7,572 nucleotides of DNA, taken from positions 1 to 7,572 of the forward strand of contig USSR01000331.1 of assembly GCA_900557355.1 (NCBI GenBank), written 5' to 3'. A model generated the notes under the pieces. That model searched no databases and had not been told where the DNA came from. It worked only from the letters and a program-made list of their open reading frames with translations. Each line of letters begins with the position of its first letter. The first letter of the stretch is position 1. This stretch comes from an uncultured Bacteroides sp. Lineage in GTDB: Bacteria > Bacteroidota > Bacteroidia > Bacteroidales > Bacteroidaceae. This document shows, piece after piece, positions 6,205-7,572 of this stretch. Made by a program: the position numbers and the translations under genes.

Positions 6205-6224
6205 ACCTAAACATTATAAGAAGT

Positions 6225-6857
6225 ATGAAGAAATTAATTCCCCTATTATTGGTGGTCTTGACTTTCGCAGCCTGCGAAAAAGACCCTGACACGGATAAGC
6301 TGGACAACAAGTATCTGGTTTATACCAATTATGATGCGAAAGCTGACTTTAAAGCTTTCCAAACGTACTACATGCCGGACAGCATCCTCATCATCGGCGA
6401 CAAGAAAGAAGCTGAATATTGGAAAGATGATAACGCTCAGGAAATTCTGCAAGCTTATGCAACCAACATGAGCAATCGTGGTTATGTCCGCGTAGACGAT
6501 CGTGACGAAGCCAACCTTGGTTTGCAGGTCAGCTACATCAAGAGCACTTACTACTTTAATGACTATGGACGCCCCGAATGGTGGTGGAACTACCCGGGCT
6601 ACTGGGATGCACCTTACTGGGGTAACTGGGGTGGATGGTACTACCCGTATGCTGTGACTTATACTTATAGCACCGGTTCATTCATCACCGAACTTCTCAA
6701 TCTGGAAGCTACCCAAGGCGAAAAAGAGAAACTGCCTGTACTCTGGACAAGCTATATGAGCGGATTGCTCAGCGGCTCCAGCTCAGTCAACGCGAAGTTG
6801 GCGGTTGAAGGTGTAAACCAGGCTTTCACTCAATCCTCATATCTTACTAATAAATAA
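6225..6857 (+). CDS. DUF4136-family lipoprotein
   Basis: This 210-residue protein has a clear SpII signal: MKKLIPLLLVVLTFAA then Cys17 (FAAC lipobox). The first mature residues are acidic and charged (CEKDPDTDK), loosely resembling the lipoprotein export signals of surface lipoproteins in Bacteroidetes, so surface exposure is possible but unproven. The body fits DUF4136: an opening YTNYDAKADFKAFQTYYM (33-50), a middle ILQAYATNMSNRGYVRVDDRDEANLGLQVSYI (74-105), and a closing SFITELLNLEATQGEKEKLPVLWTSYMSGLL (152-182). Between them, 113-147 is very rich in Trp, Tyr, Gly and Pro (EWWWNYPGYW, YWGNWGGWYYPY). The molecular role of DUF4136 proteins is unknown to me; they are envelope proteins. It is the first gene of a probable operon with the beta-barrel gene 71 bp downstream; both starts share the context AAGTATGAA. 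Confidence 0.87.
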   Translation: MKKLIPLLLVVLTFAACEKDPDTDKLDNKYLVYTNYDAKADFKAFQTYYMPDSILIIGDKKEAEYWKDDNAQEILQAYATNMSNRGYVRVDDRDEANLGLQVSYIKSTYYFNDYGRPEWWWNYPGYWDAPYWGNWGGWYYPYAVTYTYSTGSFITELLNLEATQGEKEKLPVLWTSYMSGLLSGSSSVNAKLAVEGVNQAFTQSSYLTNK

Positions 6858-6881
6858 TTAGTAGTTAAGTAGTCAGTAGAA

Positions 6882-6903
6882 GATAGTCCGGAAGCGGGCT
6901 ATC
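6882..6903 (+). other. Intercistronic RNA hairpin between the lipoprotein and beta-barrel genes
   Basis: GATAGTCCG (6882-6890) pairs with CGGGCTATC (6895-6903) over 9 bp, including one U-G pair, around a GAAG loop. The following bases (CCGGAACTTAAAAACAA) lack a U-tract, so full termination is unlikely. It may adjust relative expression, protect the mRNA or lie at a processing site. The right flank CCGGA (6904-6908) can alternatively pair with TCCGG (6887-6891). Confidence 0.5.
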
Positions 6904-6928
6904 CCGGAACTTAAAAACAATAACAAGT

Positions 6929-7558
6929 ATGAAAACAATAAAATATATTTCCATGAGAGTACTGGCAGTTGCTGCCTTGGCTCTCGTCTTCGCCATGCCG
7001 GCAAAGGCACAATTGACCGATAACGGTTATGCCAATATCGATTGGCAGTTCAACTTCCCCCTGAGCAACCACTTCGCTGACAAAGCCAGCGGATGGGGTA
7101 TGAGTTTTGAAGGTGGTTATTACGTAACCCCGAACATTGCACTCGGTGCTTTCTTAGCTTACCACAGCAACCACGAATACTTCGGACGCCAGACATTGCC
7201 CGTAGGTGAAGGCGGTAGCATCAATACCGACCAGCAACACACGCTGTTCCAGTTGCCTTTCGGCCTTGCCGGACGTTACACCTTCGACCGTGGCAGTGCC
7301 TTCCAACCTTACGTTGGCTTGAAAGTAGGCCCTCAATACGCTGAGATCAAATCTACTTTCAACGTTTACGAGGCTAACAAGAGCACTTGGGGTTTCTACG
7401 TTTCACCGGAAATCGGTCTCAACATTTACCCATGGGCTTATGGTCCGGGTTTGCACATTGCCGCTTACTATAGCTATGGCACGAACAAGGGCGACCTGTT
7501 CACTTATAGTGTAGACGGTTTAAGCAATTTCGGTCTGCGTCTGGGTATTGCATTCTAA
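6929..7558 (+). CDS. Small outer-membrane beta-barrel protein (OmpW/OmpA-barrel-like)
   Basis: A 209-residue protein with a Sec signal peptide (basic start MKTIKYISMR, hydrophobic VLAVAALALVFAMP, predicted SpI cleavage after AKA27). The mature part, about 182 residues, consists of alternating, aromatic-flanked amphipathic strands: GMSFEGGYYV (57-66), IALGAFLAYHS (70-80), LFQLPFGLAGRYTF (106-119), FQPYVGLKVGPQYAEI (125-140), WGFYVSPEIGLNIYP (154-168), GLHIAAYYSYG (174-184) and NFGLRLGIAF (200-209). It ends in Phe, as outer-membrane proteins recognised by the BAM machinery do. The size suits an eight-strand barrel of the outer-membrane beta-barrel (PF13505-like) group. No periplasmic peptidoglycan-binding domain is present. 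It is probably co-transcribed with the DUF4136 lipoprotein, since no promoter is seen in the 71-bp gap, so the two may act together in the outer membrane. Substrate or porin activity cannot be read. Met9 is a less likely alternative start. Confidence 0.85.
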   Translation: MKTIKYISMRVLAVAALALVFAMPAKAQLTDNGYANIDWQFNFPLSNHFADKASGWGMSFEGGYYVTPNIALGAFLAYHSNHEYFGRQTLPVGEGGSINTDQQHTLFQLPFGLAGRYTFDRGSAFQPYVGLKVGPQYAEIKSTFNVYEANKSTWGFYVSPEIGLNIYPWAYGPGLHIAAYYSYGTNKGDLFTYSVDGLSNFGLRLGIAF

Positions 7559-7572
7559 CATAATTTGCATTG

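Larger units (their letters stand above)
5780..6224. other. 445-bp gene-free region between gpr and the envelope operon
   Basis: I see no credible coding frame on either strand here and no tRNA or rRNA pattern. From left to right it holds a tandem dyad-repeat array (5834-5984), a set of CTCAGG/CCTGAG inverted repeats (6040-6081, with another CCTGAG at 6173), a T-rich stretch around 6139-6152, and a weak promoter ending at 6204. No canonical hairpin-plus-U-tract terminator for gpr is visible; the strong hairpin at 5838-5867 may do that job. Confidence 0.7.

Overview
The window looks like a Bacteroides-type (Bacteroidales) chromosome segment. It carries SpII lipoproteins with short N-terminal signals, a PUL-style set of secreted glycoside hydrolases beside an AraC-family regulator, and translation starts with A/T-rich leaders and no Shine-Dalgarno sequence. 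Several promoters match the Bacteroides form (-33 TTTG, about 20 nt, -7 TAnnTTTG). The species cannot be fixed from the sequence alone.

Positions 1-4582 (all minus strand) form a carbohydrate-utilisation block, read from right to left. It starts with an AraC/cupin transcription regulator (4582-3695). After a 118-bp gap with a near-perfect Bacteroides promoter comes a three-gene run of secreted carbohydrate-active enzymes: a GH5_7-like beta-mannanase lipoprotein (3576-2275), a five-bladed beta-propeller GH43-like lipoprotein (2259-1285), and a GH28 polygalacturonase-like beta-helix protein (1256 to beyond the left edge). Gaps of 15 and 28 bp argue for one transcript. No SusC/SusD pair is visible, so this is either part of a larger PUL or an orphan enzyme cluster. 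Mixing a mannan-type with a pectin-type enzyme leaves the substrate open.

Positions 4583-4771 form a divergent promoter region, with -7 elements facing away from each other. The gene to the right (4772-5779, plus) is an aldo/keto reductase of the YghZ/Gpr (L-glyceraldehyde-3-phosphate reductase) type with an intact catalytic tetrad.

Positions 5780-6224 hold no gene but are rich in structure. About seven tandem degenerate copies of a 16-bp dyad (GGAAAC-N4-GTTTCC type) repeat every 22-23 bp from 5834 to 5984. They are followed by mutually exclusive CTCAGG/CCTGAG hairpins and a weak promoter. This array is the most unusual non-coding signal in the window.

Positions 6225-7558 (plus) are a probable two-gene envelope operon: a DUF4136-type lipoprotein and a small outer-membrane beta-barrel protein, separated by 71 bp that contain a 9-bp-stem hairpin. 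The left block is visibly more AT-rich than the genes from 4772 onward, consistent with an accessory block beside core genes.
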